A DNA stretch of 41,802 nucleotides, taken from assembly GCA_030017895.1 (NCBI GenBank), contig JASEGV010000020.1, positions 1-41,802 of the forward strand. The letters are read 5' to 3'. The DNA comes from Bacteroidota bacterium (GTDB lineage Bacteria; Bacteroidota; Ignavibacteria; UBA10030; BY39). How positions within the stretch are numbered: the stretch's first letter is position 1; every line of letters begins with the position of its first letter. Positions 17,434 to 25,100 of the stretch are shown one piece after another. The notes below the pieces were generated by a model, which saw nothing but the letters and a program-made list of their open reading frames with translations, was not told the origin of the DNA and made no database searches. The position numbers and the translations under genes were made by a program.

Positions 17434-18006
17434 ATGTCTCAAGAAAAAATATATGATGTAATGATGAAAGCCTCATCGCTTGCAGATGCCGGCGATTTTA
17501 TGGGAGCGGTAGAAATGACAGAAGAATTATTAAAGGAGTGTCCGGATTTTGTTCCGGTCCTTTGTTTTATCGGAGATATGTATTTGCATCTCGGCTCGCC
17601 TGTTTTAGCAATCGACCCGCTTGAAAAAGGTGTAAATTATCAACCTGGTTTTTATCAAAGCCATTACCTGCTTGGCTGTGCATTAGGAAGAACGATGAAC
17701 TTCCAACTTGCTCTCCACCATTTAAGAATTGCCGATAAATTGGAACCTAATCACACAGAAATTAACCGTAATCTTGGTTGGATACTTTGTATAGGTGGCA
17801 AATTATCCGAAGGCAGAAGATTGTTGAACAAAGCAATAAAGATTGACCCCACTAACAGTCTTGCCTACAATGATATGGCGGTAAGTTATTTATTAGGCAA
17901 TCGCAAGTTTCCACAAAAAGCTAAGTTGTGGTTTGAAAAAGCGATAAAGCTCAACCCGCAGAACGAGTTTATAAGAAATACCTTTGAAGCGTTTATGAAA
18001 AGTTGA
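17434..18006 (+). CDS. TPR-repeat protein
   Basis: The 190-residue protein has no signal peptide and consists of about four tetratricopeptide repeats: MKASSLADAGDFMGAVEMTE, VLCFIGDMYLHLGSPVLAID, SHYLLGCALGRTMNFQLALHH and INRNLGWILCIGGKLSEGRR, then AYNDMAVSYLLGNRKFPQKA. TPRs mediate protein-protein contact. The start is eight bases after the end of the Myb-repeat gene and the end is 50 bases before the helicase gene, so it may belong to that transcript. No partner can be read from the sequence. Confidence 0.8.
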   Translation: MSQEKIYDVMMKASSLADAGDFMGAVEMTEELLKECPDFVPVLCFIGDMYLHLGSPVLAIDPLEKGVNYQPGFYQSHYLLGCALGRTMNFQLALHHLRIADKLEPNHTEINRNLGWILCIGGKLSEGRRLLNKAIKIDPTNSLAYNDMAVSYLLGNRKFPQKAKLWFEKAIKLNPQNEFIRNTFEAFMKS

Positions 18007-18056
18007 TGTACTTGCCATGAAGTTATACAGAACTCTAATTGGTCTGACTTGTTGAA

Positions 18057-19445
18057 ATGGATCATCTCCCAACACTTATATTTTATGAAGGCATGCTTCA
18101 ACTAAGAGGAGAAGCAGATAAAGATTTAATATCTATATTCTTTAAAAAACATCCACTTAATTACTTCATCTCGCCTGCTTATAAATATTCTGAAGTTATA
18201 AAATATTGTGAAGAAAAGAGGATAGCTATTGAGAACAACGCAGCAAAATTTTATGAAGTTACAAATATCACTCACAGCGAATCGCTTGACCCGTTCGATT
18301 TTCAAATAAAAGCAATCGAAGCTTGGGAAAAAGCCGATAAGCGAGGTATGGTTGTCTTACCGACGGGTGCCGGCAAAAGTTTTATGACTCGTTTGTTGAT
18401 AGCTCGTTTAGCTATCGAAGATGCAAAGTGTTCTGTTCTTGTGGTCGTACCGACAAGAGTACTAGTTTATCAATGGTATGAACAATTGCGGACTGCTTTT
18501 CAGCAGGACATAGGAATTATTGGTGATGATATCTTTAATCCTAAGCCCATCACGGTTACAACTTATAAAAGTGCCCAGATTTATATGGCAACTTTGGGCA
18601 ATCGATGGAAGCTTGTTGTGTATGACGAGATTCATAAAAAATTATCGGAAGGAAAATCAGCTAATGCGGCAAGGTTCTGTATGTCGCCTTATCGACTTGC
18701 ACTAACAGCAACTCCGGTAAGCAGTGCACTTGCTTTGCTAAGTGATTTAATCGGTCCGATTGTTTATGAAAAAGCAACTGATGACTTGATTGAAAATGAA
18801 ATCTTATCTGTGTATCGAAGAATATCCGTTCATTTAAAGCCAGCGAAAAATGAAATTGAAACCTACTATGACATTCGTAAACCTATTGAGAAAGTTTGGT
18901 ATCGTGCAAAAGCAGAACACAGAATTCAGGACAGCAGTTGGCTTGTTCGTGAACGCCTGTATTATCCCGATGACGTTGACCTTGCCCAAAGGTCTCTGTT
19001 GCGTGCTTATAGATATTGGCAATCAATACCGAGTCGTCTTGCAAGGTTGGAAGAAATTTTACAAAATCATCAAAACGACAGGATTTTAATTTTTACTGAA
19101 AGTCGTTACGCCGCTTACGAAATATCAAAACGTTTCTTAATACCAGCCATTACGGCTGATATAGAATCGGATGAGCGTTCGTTTTATCTTGACGCATTTA
19201 CGAAAGGAAAATGCCGTGCCCTTGTTACTGCAAAAGCATTGGAAGAGGGTATCGACTTGCCTGAAGCAAATGTCGCGGTTATTATTGCCGGTAGAAAAAA
19301 CAGTAAAGTGGAAACAATTAGTTATATACAGCGGCGTGGACGCGTGCTTCGCAAGAGAAAAAGTAAGGAAGCTTTAGTTTACGAAATATCTTTTGCACTT
19401 CCGATTAAAGTTACGAACAAACCTGCTGAGGTCAACCTTTTCTAA
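18057..19445 (+). CDS. XPB-family DNA helicase (superfamily 2)
   Basis: The 462-residue protein has an N-terminal region of about 75 residues in the place of the XPB damage-recognition domain, then an SF2 core: Walker A LPTGAGKS with Lys 107, VVVPTRVLVYQW, DEIH at 190-193, LTATP at 216-220, RILIFTES (motif IV), TAKALEEGIDLPEANVAVI (motif V) and SYIQRRGRVLRK with Arg 426-429 (motif VI). The DExH box and length match archaeal XPB (about 450 residues) rather than RecG or UvrB. In archaea XPB works with the nuclease Bax1 in nucleotide excision repair, and the next gene is Bax1-like. It lacks any sign of a restriction or modification partner. Confidence 0.85.
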   Translation: MDHLPTLIFYEGMLQLRGEADKDLISIFFKKHPLNYFISPAYKYSEVIKYCEEKRIAIENNAAKFYEVTNITHSESLDPFDFQIKAIEAWEKADKRGMVVLPTGAGKSFMTRLLIARLAIEDAKCSVLVVVPTRVLVYQWYEQLRTAFQQDIGIIGDDIFNPKPITVTTYKSAQIYMATLGNRWKLVVYDEIHKKLSEGKSANAARFCMSPYRLALTATPVSSALALLSDLIGPIVYEKATDDLIENEILSVYRRISVHLKPAKNEIETYYDIRKPIEKVWYRAKAEHRIQDSSWLVRERLYYPDDVDLAQRSLLRAYRYWQSIPSRLARLEEILQNHQNDRILIFTESRYAAYEISKRFLIPAITADIESDERSFYLDAFTKGKCRALVTAKALEEGIDLPEANVAVIIAGRKNSKVETISYIQRRGRVLRKRKSKEALVYEISFALPIKVTNKPAEVNLF

Positions 19446-19452
19446 TTTCAAA

Positions 19453-20733
19453 GTGAAACATAAAATACTTAAATGGACTTTAGATCCGAACGATAAACCA
19501 CTGTGTAAAGACGTTGCTCAAATCTTTCAAGAGTTGCAAAATTTTGTCGGCAAACCCCTGCGTGAGGTAACCGAGGAGATTGAGGGAATAAATATTTCCG
19601 AAAAAAAAGAATCTATTCGGAAGTTGCGCCGTGAAATTGCTGAATATATAACAGAAAGTTTCGATGATGAGTTGCCGAATAACTTATCACCCGCCGATAT
19701 TCGGAAATATATATTCACATCTGTATGGGATAAAGGACACGGTTTTATTACATCCGAGAGTGGGTTGTTTATGCCGACATCGGATGAAATATTCAGTACT
19801 GCGGGCAAATATTTCAACCTTGAAACTAAAGTTATTGAGAAATATTTCTTTGCCGATATTCCGGAAGAAAAATTACTAAAGATAAAACCGGAAGTAACTG
19901 CAACTGACCCGAGCAGCATAATCAGGGCGCTCAACAGTCGGCGATTGAAGTGGAAGTTAAGAAAATCCATCGGATTAAAATTAGCCATTCCGGTTTATAC
20001 TGAGAAGAATTCACCGTACACGAGTATAATTTGGTCCCTCAAGAAATGCCATTTAATGTATGATACAGTCCAAAATGGTAATGATATTGTCTTTAATGTT
20101 ACAGGTCCTTTCGGTTTGTTTATGCACACGACGATTTATGGAAATCGGTTAGCACAATTGATGGAGATGCTGGTTCAGGAAACCATGTGTTCTTGGAAAG
20201 TCCAGGTTGATATTCTCAACCGAAAGTTTGCGAAAACCATAAGTGAGAATATCGAAACGGTTATACTCGACAATTCGATGAGTGATTTATTCGCAAACAA
20301 AGTGGATATTACCGAGAAGTTTAAGTCTTCCGACGAAGAAGCATTTATGCGTTACATAACAAGATATAGTTCTGATCTGGATGTAAGTTACGAGGGGACG
20401 ATTATACCGTTAAAGTCGGAAGAAGGGAAGCATATCGGTTTTTTCATACCCGATTTTGTATTAGTAAACCGGAACACTCAAGAACAAATATTAATTGAAA
20501 TCGTAGGATACTGGCGTGAAGAATACTTGCAACGGAAAATTGAGAAGATAAAACTACTCAAGGATAGAAATTTAATTTTGATCGTAAACCGAAATCTTAG
20601 TTTGACTTCCTCCGACGGTGAAAATGTTTTATCGGAATTAGAATTTGTTAAAATATACTATTATTCGAGCAGGGCTGAATTAAAAAACATTGCGAGGAGT
20701 GTTGTTGCAGAGCTTGATGGTGGTAATAATTGA
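19453..20733 (+). CDS. Bax1/DUF790-like nuclease, partner of XPB
   Basis: Start taken as GTG 19453, seven bases after the helicase stop; an open frame continues upstream to TTG 19393 but that part lies inside the helicase gene. The product is then 426 residues. Its N-terminal half is helical and charged. The C-terminal domain has the nuclease signature of the archaeal Bax1 family: a Gly-rich beta strand, GFFIPDFVLV with Asp 334, then ILIEIVGYWREEYLQRKIEK with Glu 349, as in a PD-(D/E)xK-type core, followed by a Lys-rich strand NLILIVN. Bax1 binds XPB and cuts near the 3' side of damaged DNA bubbles in archaea. The gene order XPB-Bax1 is conserved there, which supports the assignment. Confidence 0.8.
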   Translation: MKHKILKWTLDPNDKPLCKDVAQIFQELQNFVGKPLREVTEEIEGINISEKKESIRKLRREIAEYITESFDDELPNNLSPADIRKYIFTSVWDKGHGFITSESGLFMPTSDEIFSTAGKYFNLETKVIEKYFFADIPEEKLLKIKPEVTATDPSSIIRALNSRRLKWKLRKSIGLKLAIPVYTEKNSPYTSIIWSLKKCHLMYDTVQNGNDIVFNVTGPFGLFMHTTIYGNRLAQLMEMLVQETMCSWKVQVDILNRKFAKTISENIETVILDNSMSDLFANKVDITEKFKSSDEEAFMRYITRYSSDLDVSYEGTIIPLKSEEGKHIGFFIPDFVLVNRNTQEQILIEIVGYWREEYLQRKIEKIKLLKDRNLILIVNRNLSLTSSDGENVLSELEFVKIYYYSSRAELKNIARSVVAELDGGNN

Positions 20734-20734
20734 T

Positions 20735-20765
20735 TTTGCCTTTTATATATAAAAGTCTATATTTA
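20735..20765 (+). promoter_or_regulatory. Possible Bacteroidota-type promoter with an AT palindrome
   Basis: TTTG at 20735-20738 and TATATTTA at 20758-20765 stand 19 bases apart. This approximates the Bacteroidota sigma-factor pattern TTTG then TAnnTTTG, with the last G replaced by A. Between them lies a perfect 16-base palindrome CTTTTATATATAAAAG (20740-20755). The site is 26 bases before the lipoprotein start at 20792. It is a pattern match only; the palindrome could equally be the end of the preceding transcript. Confidence 0.3.
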
Positions 20766-20791
20766 TAGCTAAAAACCAATATTCTATCACG

Positions 20792-21325
20792 ATGAAAACT
20801 TTATCCATAGTTCTTTTCGTAGTTTCCTGTGCAATTCTCTCCTGCGATCACGGATTAGCTCCCCCTCCCAAAGAAAAAATTGAACAGGGAATAACCGGCA
20901 CAATTTATTACAAAGGCACATTCCCCGATTCATTAAAAGAACACCGGCTCTTTGCTGCCAAAATGGATCGGAAATTTCGTAGTATGAATGAAATTATGAT
21001 GTTAATTTTATCCGGATCCGATTCAATTCAAATTTATCCTTCCATTCTTCAATCGCCGTTATCTCTTATAAAAGAAGATTCAATAAAATTTAGATTTGTA
21101 CTCCCACCGGCATTATATAAATACATAGCAGTTGCACAAACAACAGGAGCTATATTTGATTCGAGCAAATGGAAAATTGTCGGTGTTTACTCATCCGACT
21201 CTATGCGGATAACTTCCGACGAAATATTTGTAGAACCCGGTAAGTTTTTGGAAAATGTAAATATATACGTTAATTACGACAGCTTACCGCCGCAACCATT
21301 TGGTATCACTGGGAGGGAACGGTGA
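20792..21325 (+). CDS. Lipoprotein of unknown function, coupled to a TonB receptor
   Basis: The 177-residue product has a lipoprotein signal: MKTLSIVLFVVSCAILSC with lipobox AILSC and Cys 18, then DHGLAPPPKE. The mature part begins with a beta-strand reading GITGTIYYKGTFPDSLKEH and later has SIKFRFVLPPALYKYIAVAQ, features of a small beta-sandwich, plus a Pro-rich end. Its stop overlaps the TonB-receptor start (GTGA at 21322-21325). Lipoproteins coded next to TonB receptors in this phylum often sit on the outer face and help bind the ligand, but here no ligand can be named. Confidence 0.7.
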   Translation: MKTLSIVLFVVSCAILSCDHGLAPPPKEKIEQGITGTIYYKGTFPDSLKEHRLFAAKMDRKFRSMNEIMMLILSGSDSIQIYPSILQSPLSLIKEDSIKFRFVLPPALYKYIAVAQTTGAIFDSSKWKIVGVYSSDSMRITSDEIFVEPGKFLENVNIYVNYDSLPPQPFGITGRER

Positions 21326-23547
21326 ACTTTATAAAAATTCGAATCCACCAGTGGCGGACGAAATATGAAATACGAAACAAATTCAAAATACAAATATCGC
21401 TTTTGATATTTACAGCATCACTTTCATTTGCACAACAATATGGAATTCTTAAAGGGACAGTTACAAATAAAGAAAACAACCAGCCGCTTCCATCAGCAAA
21501 CGTTATGATAAAAGGGACACTCATCGGAACTATTACAGATTTCGATGGTAACTATTCGGTACAAAAAATTCGTACAGGAAAATACATACTTGTTGTATCG
21601 ATGATTGGTTTTCGGAAAGAAAAAATCTCCGGCGTAGTTATCGAGGCAGGCAAGGAAAAAATATTGAACATTAGACTTGAACCGGCGGCAGTTCAAGTCG
21701 GACAGGTAGTTATCACAGCAGGAAAACGTGAACAAGGTTTTGCCGAAGTTCCGGCATCGGTTAGTGTGATTGACCCGCAAACTTTTCAACGTCGTAATGC
21801 AATTACAATTGACGACGCACTGCGGCAAGTAAGCGGGGTAAGCTTGATTGAATCGCAGGTGAGCATCCGGGGTTCAAGCGGTTACAGCAAAGGAGTCGGC
21901 AGCAGGACTTTGATGTTGGTGGATGGCATCCCGCTGCTAACCGGTGATACAGGTGAGTTGGTTTTTGAATCTGTACCGACTTTTAACGTTGATAGAATTG
22001 AAATTTTAAAAGGCGCTGCTTCGGCTCTCTATGGTTCGGGTGCAGTGGGTGGGGTCGTGAATGTGCTTACAAAAGAAATTCCCGACCTACCTCAAACGTA
22101 TTTTAGACTTTATGGTGGATTTTATGATAAACCTTATCATCCCGAATGGGAATGGAGTTCAAAAAAACAATTCATTAATGGTTTTTATGTATCACACTCA
22201 CAAAAGTTTGACGACCTTAAAACTTTGCTCGCTATCAGCCGGACTGAAGACGATGGTTATCGCCAAAACAGTCGGTGGCTGCGATGGAATTTGTATTCGA
22301 AAAATCAATATCAATTTACGCATTCAAAAAAATTAAAGCTATCGTTTAATTATATTGAACAGCGGCGTAACAATTTTCTTTACTGGAGAAATCTTGATAG
22401 CGCCTTGATTCCGCCTGCCGATCAATTAGGCGACAGAGTTATCTCGAAGCGTTTCTCGGCTTCATCGCTTTTTACAAACATTGTTACGGATAGGTTTACA
22501 TATTCAATAAAAGGAGTTTGGTATCACACAGATTGGCGGAATGACGTCGAAGTTATGGGCGACCGTTCTATATCCAATTTTATGGATGCCGAAGTTCAGT
22601 TCAATTATCAAATGTTTGCAGACCATATTTTTACGTTAGGTGTGCAAGGGAATTACAATCGTGTTCGGTCGGATATTTTTGGAAATCGATCTGGATTCAA
22701 TACTGCATTTTATCTGCAAGATGAATACAAAATGCAGGATGATTTGAGATTTACATTCGGCACTCGCATCGATTATTCTAAACTCGATTCACTCAAAAGT
22801 CAATTTCAAATCAATCCTAAATTAGGAGTCGCTTACTCACACGATCCGCTAACAAGTCTTAGATTTTCCGTCGGGCGGGCTTTTCGGACGCCTTCTGCTA
22901 GTGAAGCGTTTACTTCAACAACTGCAAGTGGGATTACAATTATTCCAAATCCCAGTCTAAAACCTGAAAAAAGTTGGAATTTTGAGGTCGGAATTAACCG
23001 GATTGTTTCTAAAAATATTAATGCAGATGCATCAATCTTCCAAACTGAATATGATAATTTGATAGAGGCTAAATTTGTTTCACCGTTCACCGGACAGTTT
23101 ATAAATGTAACACGAGCACGGATACAAGGTTTAGAAGTATCCGCTACAACCTCGTTCTTCGAAAATTATTTTCTGATGAATTTATCTTACACTTATCTAA
23201 AACCAATGGATCGAGTGGAGAACGATATCTTGAGGTTCCGGTCGAAACATCTGTTCTATGTGAATTCAGTTTTGAGTTACTCGAATCTCGAGTTTGGAAT
23301 TGATTTTCGTTACATAAGCCGGATCGAGAGGATCGATAAAGAATTTACATTGTATATCGTAGATGCAGAGAAGCGTGTTCCAACTTACGTCATCGATACA
23401 CACATAAGCTCAATATTTAAGTTTGGCGAAGTTCCTTTGAGGTCTTCATTCCATATTAACAACTTGCTGCAGTACAATTATGTTGAGTTAATTGGGAATG
23501 TTGCGCCGATAAGAAATTTTGTTTTGAGATTAGAAACTTCATTATAG
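21322..23547 (+). CDS. TonB-dependent outer-membrane receptor with carboxypeptidase-regulatory-like domain
   Basis: The 741-residue protein starts at GTG 21322, overlapping the lipoprotein stop. After an unusually long charged start comes a signal peptide (IQISLLIFTASLSFAQQ), a CarboxypepD_reg-like domain (about 40-125, GTVTNKENNQPLPSANVMIKG, ISGVVIEAGKE), a plug domain (about 130-245 with ITIDDALRQVSGVSL, MLVDGIPLL and ALYGSGAVGGVVNVLTK) and a 22-strand-type barrel ending ...RNFVLRLETSL. It would import a ligand too large for porins, using energy from TonB. The substrate is unknown. The first 25 residues are encoded by a palindrome and a 7-base repeat array. A hairpin follows the stop. Confidence 0.88.
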   Translation: MNFIKIRIHQWRTKYEIRNKFKIQISLLIFTASLSFAQQYGILKGTVTNKENNQPLPSANVMIKGTLIGTITDFDGNYSVQKIRTGKYILVVSMIGFRKEKISGVVIEAGKEKILNIRLEPAAVQVGQVVITAGKREQGFAEVPASVSVIDPQTFQRRNAITIDDALRQVSGVSLIESQVSIRGSSGYSKGVGSRTLMLVDGIPLLTGDTGELVFESVPTFNVDRIEILKGAASALYGSGAVGGVVNVLTKEIPDLPQTYFRLYGGFYDKPYHPEWEWSSKKQFINGFYVSHSQKFDDLKTLLAISRTEDDGYRQNSRWLRWNLYSKNQYQFTHSKKLKLSFNYIEQRRNNFLYWRNLDSALIPPADQLGDRVISKRFSASSLFTNIVTDRFTYSIKGVWYHTDWRNDVEVMGDRSISNFMDAEVQFNYQMFADHIFTLGVQGNYNRVRSDIFGNRSGFNTAFYLQDEYKMQDDLRFTFGTRIDYSKLDSLKSQFQINPKLGVAYSHDPLTSLRFSVGRAFRTPSASEAFTSTTASGITIIPNPSLKPEKSWNFEVGINRIVSKNINADASIFQTEYDNLIEAKFVSPFTGQFINVTRARIQGLEVSATTSFFENYFLMNLSYTYLKPMDRVENDILRFRSKHLFYVNSVLSYSNLEFGIDFRYISRIERIDKEFTLYIVDAEKRVPTYVIDTHISSIFKFGEVPLRSSFHINNLLQYNYVELIGNVAPIRNFVLRLETSL
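21344..21394. repeat. Palindrome plus 7-base-period array inside the receptor's 5' end (copy 2)
   Basis: TCCACC (21344-21349), loop AGT, GGCGGA (21353-21358) is the same small palindrome as at 15875 with one mismatch. From 21360 five units of 7 bases follow: GAAATAT, GAAATAC, GAAACAA, ATTCAAA, ATACAAA (to 21394). The two parts encode residues 8-24 of the TonB receptor. Confidence 0.6.
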
Positions 23548-23582
23548 ATTGATTCGTTCTATCGTTGGAACAATGAATCAAT
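23548..23582. terminator. Hairpin directly after the TonB-receptor stop
   Basis: ATTGATTC (23548-23555) begins right after the stop codon and pairs perfectly with GAATCAAT (23575-23582). A further GTTC/GAAC pairing (23556-23559 and 23568-23571) extends it across a small bulge, leaving an eight-base loop. No run of T follows closely, so it may be a terminator or an mRNA 3'-end stabiliser. Confidence 0.4.
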
Positions 23583-23647
23583 AGACCAATGGTTTAATCT
23601 CTCCTTTTGCCAATTCAGATTCGTTTTACTATATTATCACAAAGAAC

Positions 23648-23682
23648 AAAATCCAAAATTTAAAATCTAAATTCTAAAATGT
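23648..23682 (+). repeat. 7-base-period array carrying the start codon of the TatD fusion
   Basis: Five 7-base units run from 23648 to 23682: AAAATCC, AAAATTT, AAAATCT, AAATTCT, AAAATGT. The ATG of the next gene (23679-23681) lies in the last unit. The AT-rich, purine-starting units leave no Shine-Dalgarno site. Confidence 0.55.
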
Positions 23683-25091
23683 TCATAGATTCACACGCAC
23701 ATTTAAATTCCGCCGATTATAAAAATGATATCGCCGAGGTTGTAAAACGCGCTCAGGATGCCGGTGTTGAGTTTATAATAAATCCCGGAACTGACCTCGA
23801 ATCGAGCAAAGCAGCAATCGAGTTAGCCGAAAAATATGAACTCATTTATGCAGCAGTCGGTTTTCATCCCCACGATGCAGCAAAAGCGAGTGATAAATTA
23901 CTCGAAGATATCGAAAAATTAAGCCACCACCCAAAAGTTGTTGCCATCGGTGAAATTGGTTTAGATTACCACTACAATTACTCGCCTCAGGAAATTCAAA
24001 GAAAAGTTTTTACCAGGCAAATCGAGATAGCTCAGCGGCGCGACCTGCCAATCATCGTGCACATGAGAGAGGCAGAATCCGATACAATATCAATTGTAAA
24101 AGAAGAGGTTCGGAAAGCACCGAACTGGCGCAGCAGCATTCCTAATAACCGTTATCCGGCACCAAAAGGTGTGTTCCATTCATTTTCGGGCGATGCAAGT
24201 TTGGCTTGGAAAGTAATCAATCTTGGTTTTTATATATCGACACCCGGCACAATAACCTTTAAACCCAAGCACGGACAGAAATCTAAACTCACCGAAGTTG
24301 TCGAGAGAGTTTCCATCGAACATATTTTATTAGAGACTGACAGTCCGTATTTAACGCCTGTCCCTCATCGTGGTAAAAGGAATGAACCTGCCTACGTAAA
24401 ATATGTAGCAGATAAAGTTGCAGAAATTCAAAAACTTTCAGTCGAGGATATTTGCCGTGCATCGAATTTAGGTGTTTATAAATTATTCGGCATCGGTAAA
24501 TATCCTGAAGCGACAATCGCTTACAAAATTAAGAACTCACTTTATTTAAACATCACACTTCGGTGTGATGCAGATTGCTGGTTCTGCGACCGCCAGGGGG
24601 AAGCATTAGTGAAAGGACACAACCTTAAAATCAGAAAAGAACCAACATCGGCTGAAGTTATAGAATCTATTGGCGACCCGAAGAAATACGAAGAGGTTGT
24701 CTTCTGCGGTTTCGGCGAGCCGACTATTCGTCTTGACGTTGTGAAAGATGTTGGCAAGTGGGTAAAACAAAATGGCGGGAAAGTTCGCCTCAATACAGAT
24801 GGACACGGTAACATTATCAACCATCGAAATATTGTTCCCGATCTTATCGGCGTCATCGATTCTGTATCGATTAGTTTAAATTCCACCGACCCCACACAGT
24901 ATGGAGAGATGATGAGGATCGACGGTGAGAAATATTTCCCCGCGATGATAGATTTCGCTAAAGAAGCTGTTAACTTAATCGGCGATGTAACCATGACTAT
25001 AGTTGACCTAACAGGTGGAGATGAAATGAATGCACGCTTATTTGTAGAGAATGAGATTGGTGCAAAATTTAAAAACCGTCCATATTTTTAA
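23679..25091 (+). CDS. TatD-family metal-dependent hydrolase fused to a radical-SAM domain
   Basis: Residues 1-272 are a TatD-type amidohydrolase barrel: FIDSHAHLN with His 6 and His 8, GEIGLDYHY with Glu 92, IVHMRE with His 128, FHSFSG with His 167 and LLETDSPYLTPVPHRGKRNEP with Asp 221. Residues 285-470 form a compact radical-SAM domain with the CxxxCxxC cluster at Cys 296, 300 and 303, and GFGEPTIRLD, followed by LNTDGHG and a family-specific tail. A radical-SAM protein linked to TatD is a known family (TatD-associated radical SAM); fused forms occur. TatD enzymes are 3'-5' exonucleases or deacylases; the partner's reaction is unknown. Confidence 0.88.
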   Translation: MFIDSHAHLNSADYKNDIAEVVKRAQDAGVEFIINPGTDLESSKAAIELAEKYELIYAAVGFHPHDAAKASDKLLEDIEKLSHHPKVVAIGEIGLDYHYNYSPQEIQRKVFTRQIEIAQRRDLPIIVHMREAESDTISIVKEEVRKAPNWRSSIPNNRYPAPKGVFHSFSGDASLAWKVINLGFYISTPGTITFKPKHGQKSKLTEVVERVSIEHILLETDSPYLTPVPHRGKRNEPAYVKYVADKVAEIQKLSVEDICRASNLGVYKLFGIGKYPEATIAYKIKNSLYLNITLRCDADCWFCDRQGEALVKGHNLKIRKEPTSAEVIESIGDPKKYEEVVFCGFGEPTIRLDVVKDVGKWVKQNGGKVRLNTDGHGNIINHRNIVPDLIGVIDSVSISLNSTDPTQYGEMMRIDGEKYFPAMIDFAKEAVNLIGDVTMTIVDLTGGDEMNARLFVENEIGAKFKNRPYF

Positions 25092-25100
25092 GAGGGAAAA

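Noticed and set aside
19527-19988. Minus-strand open frame of 153 codons
   Set aside because: It is antisense to the Bax1-like gene, has a Ser-rich translation typical of shadows, and no match to a known pattern.
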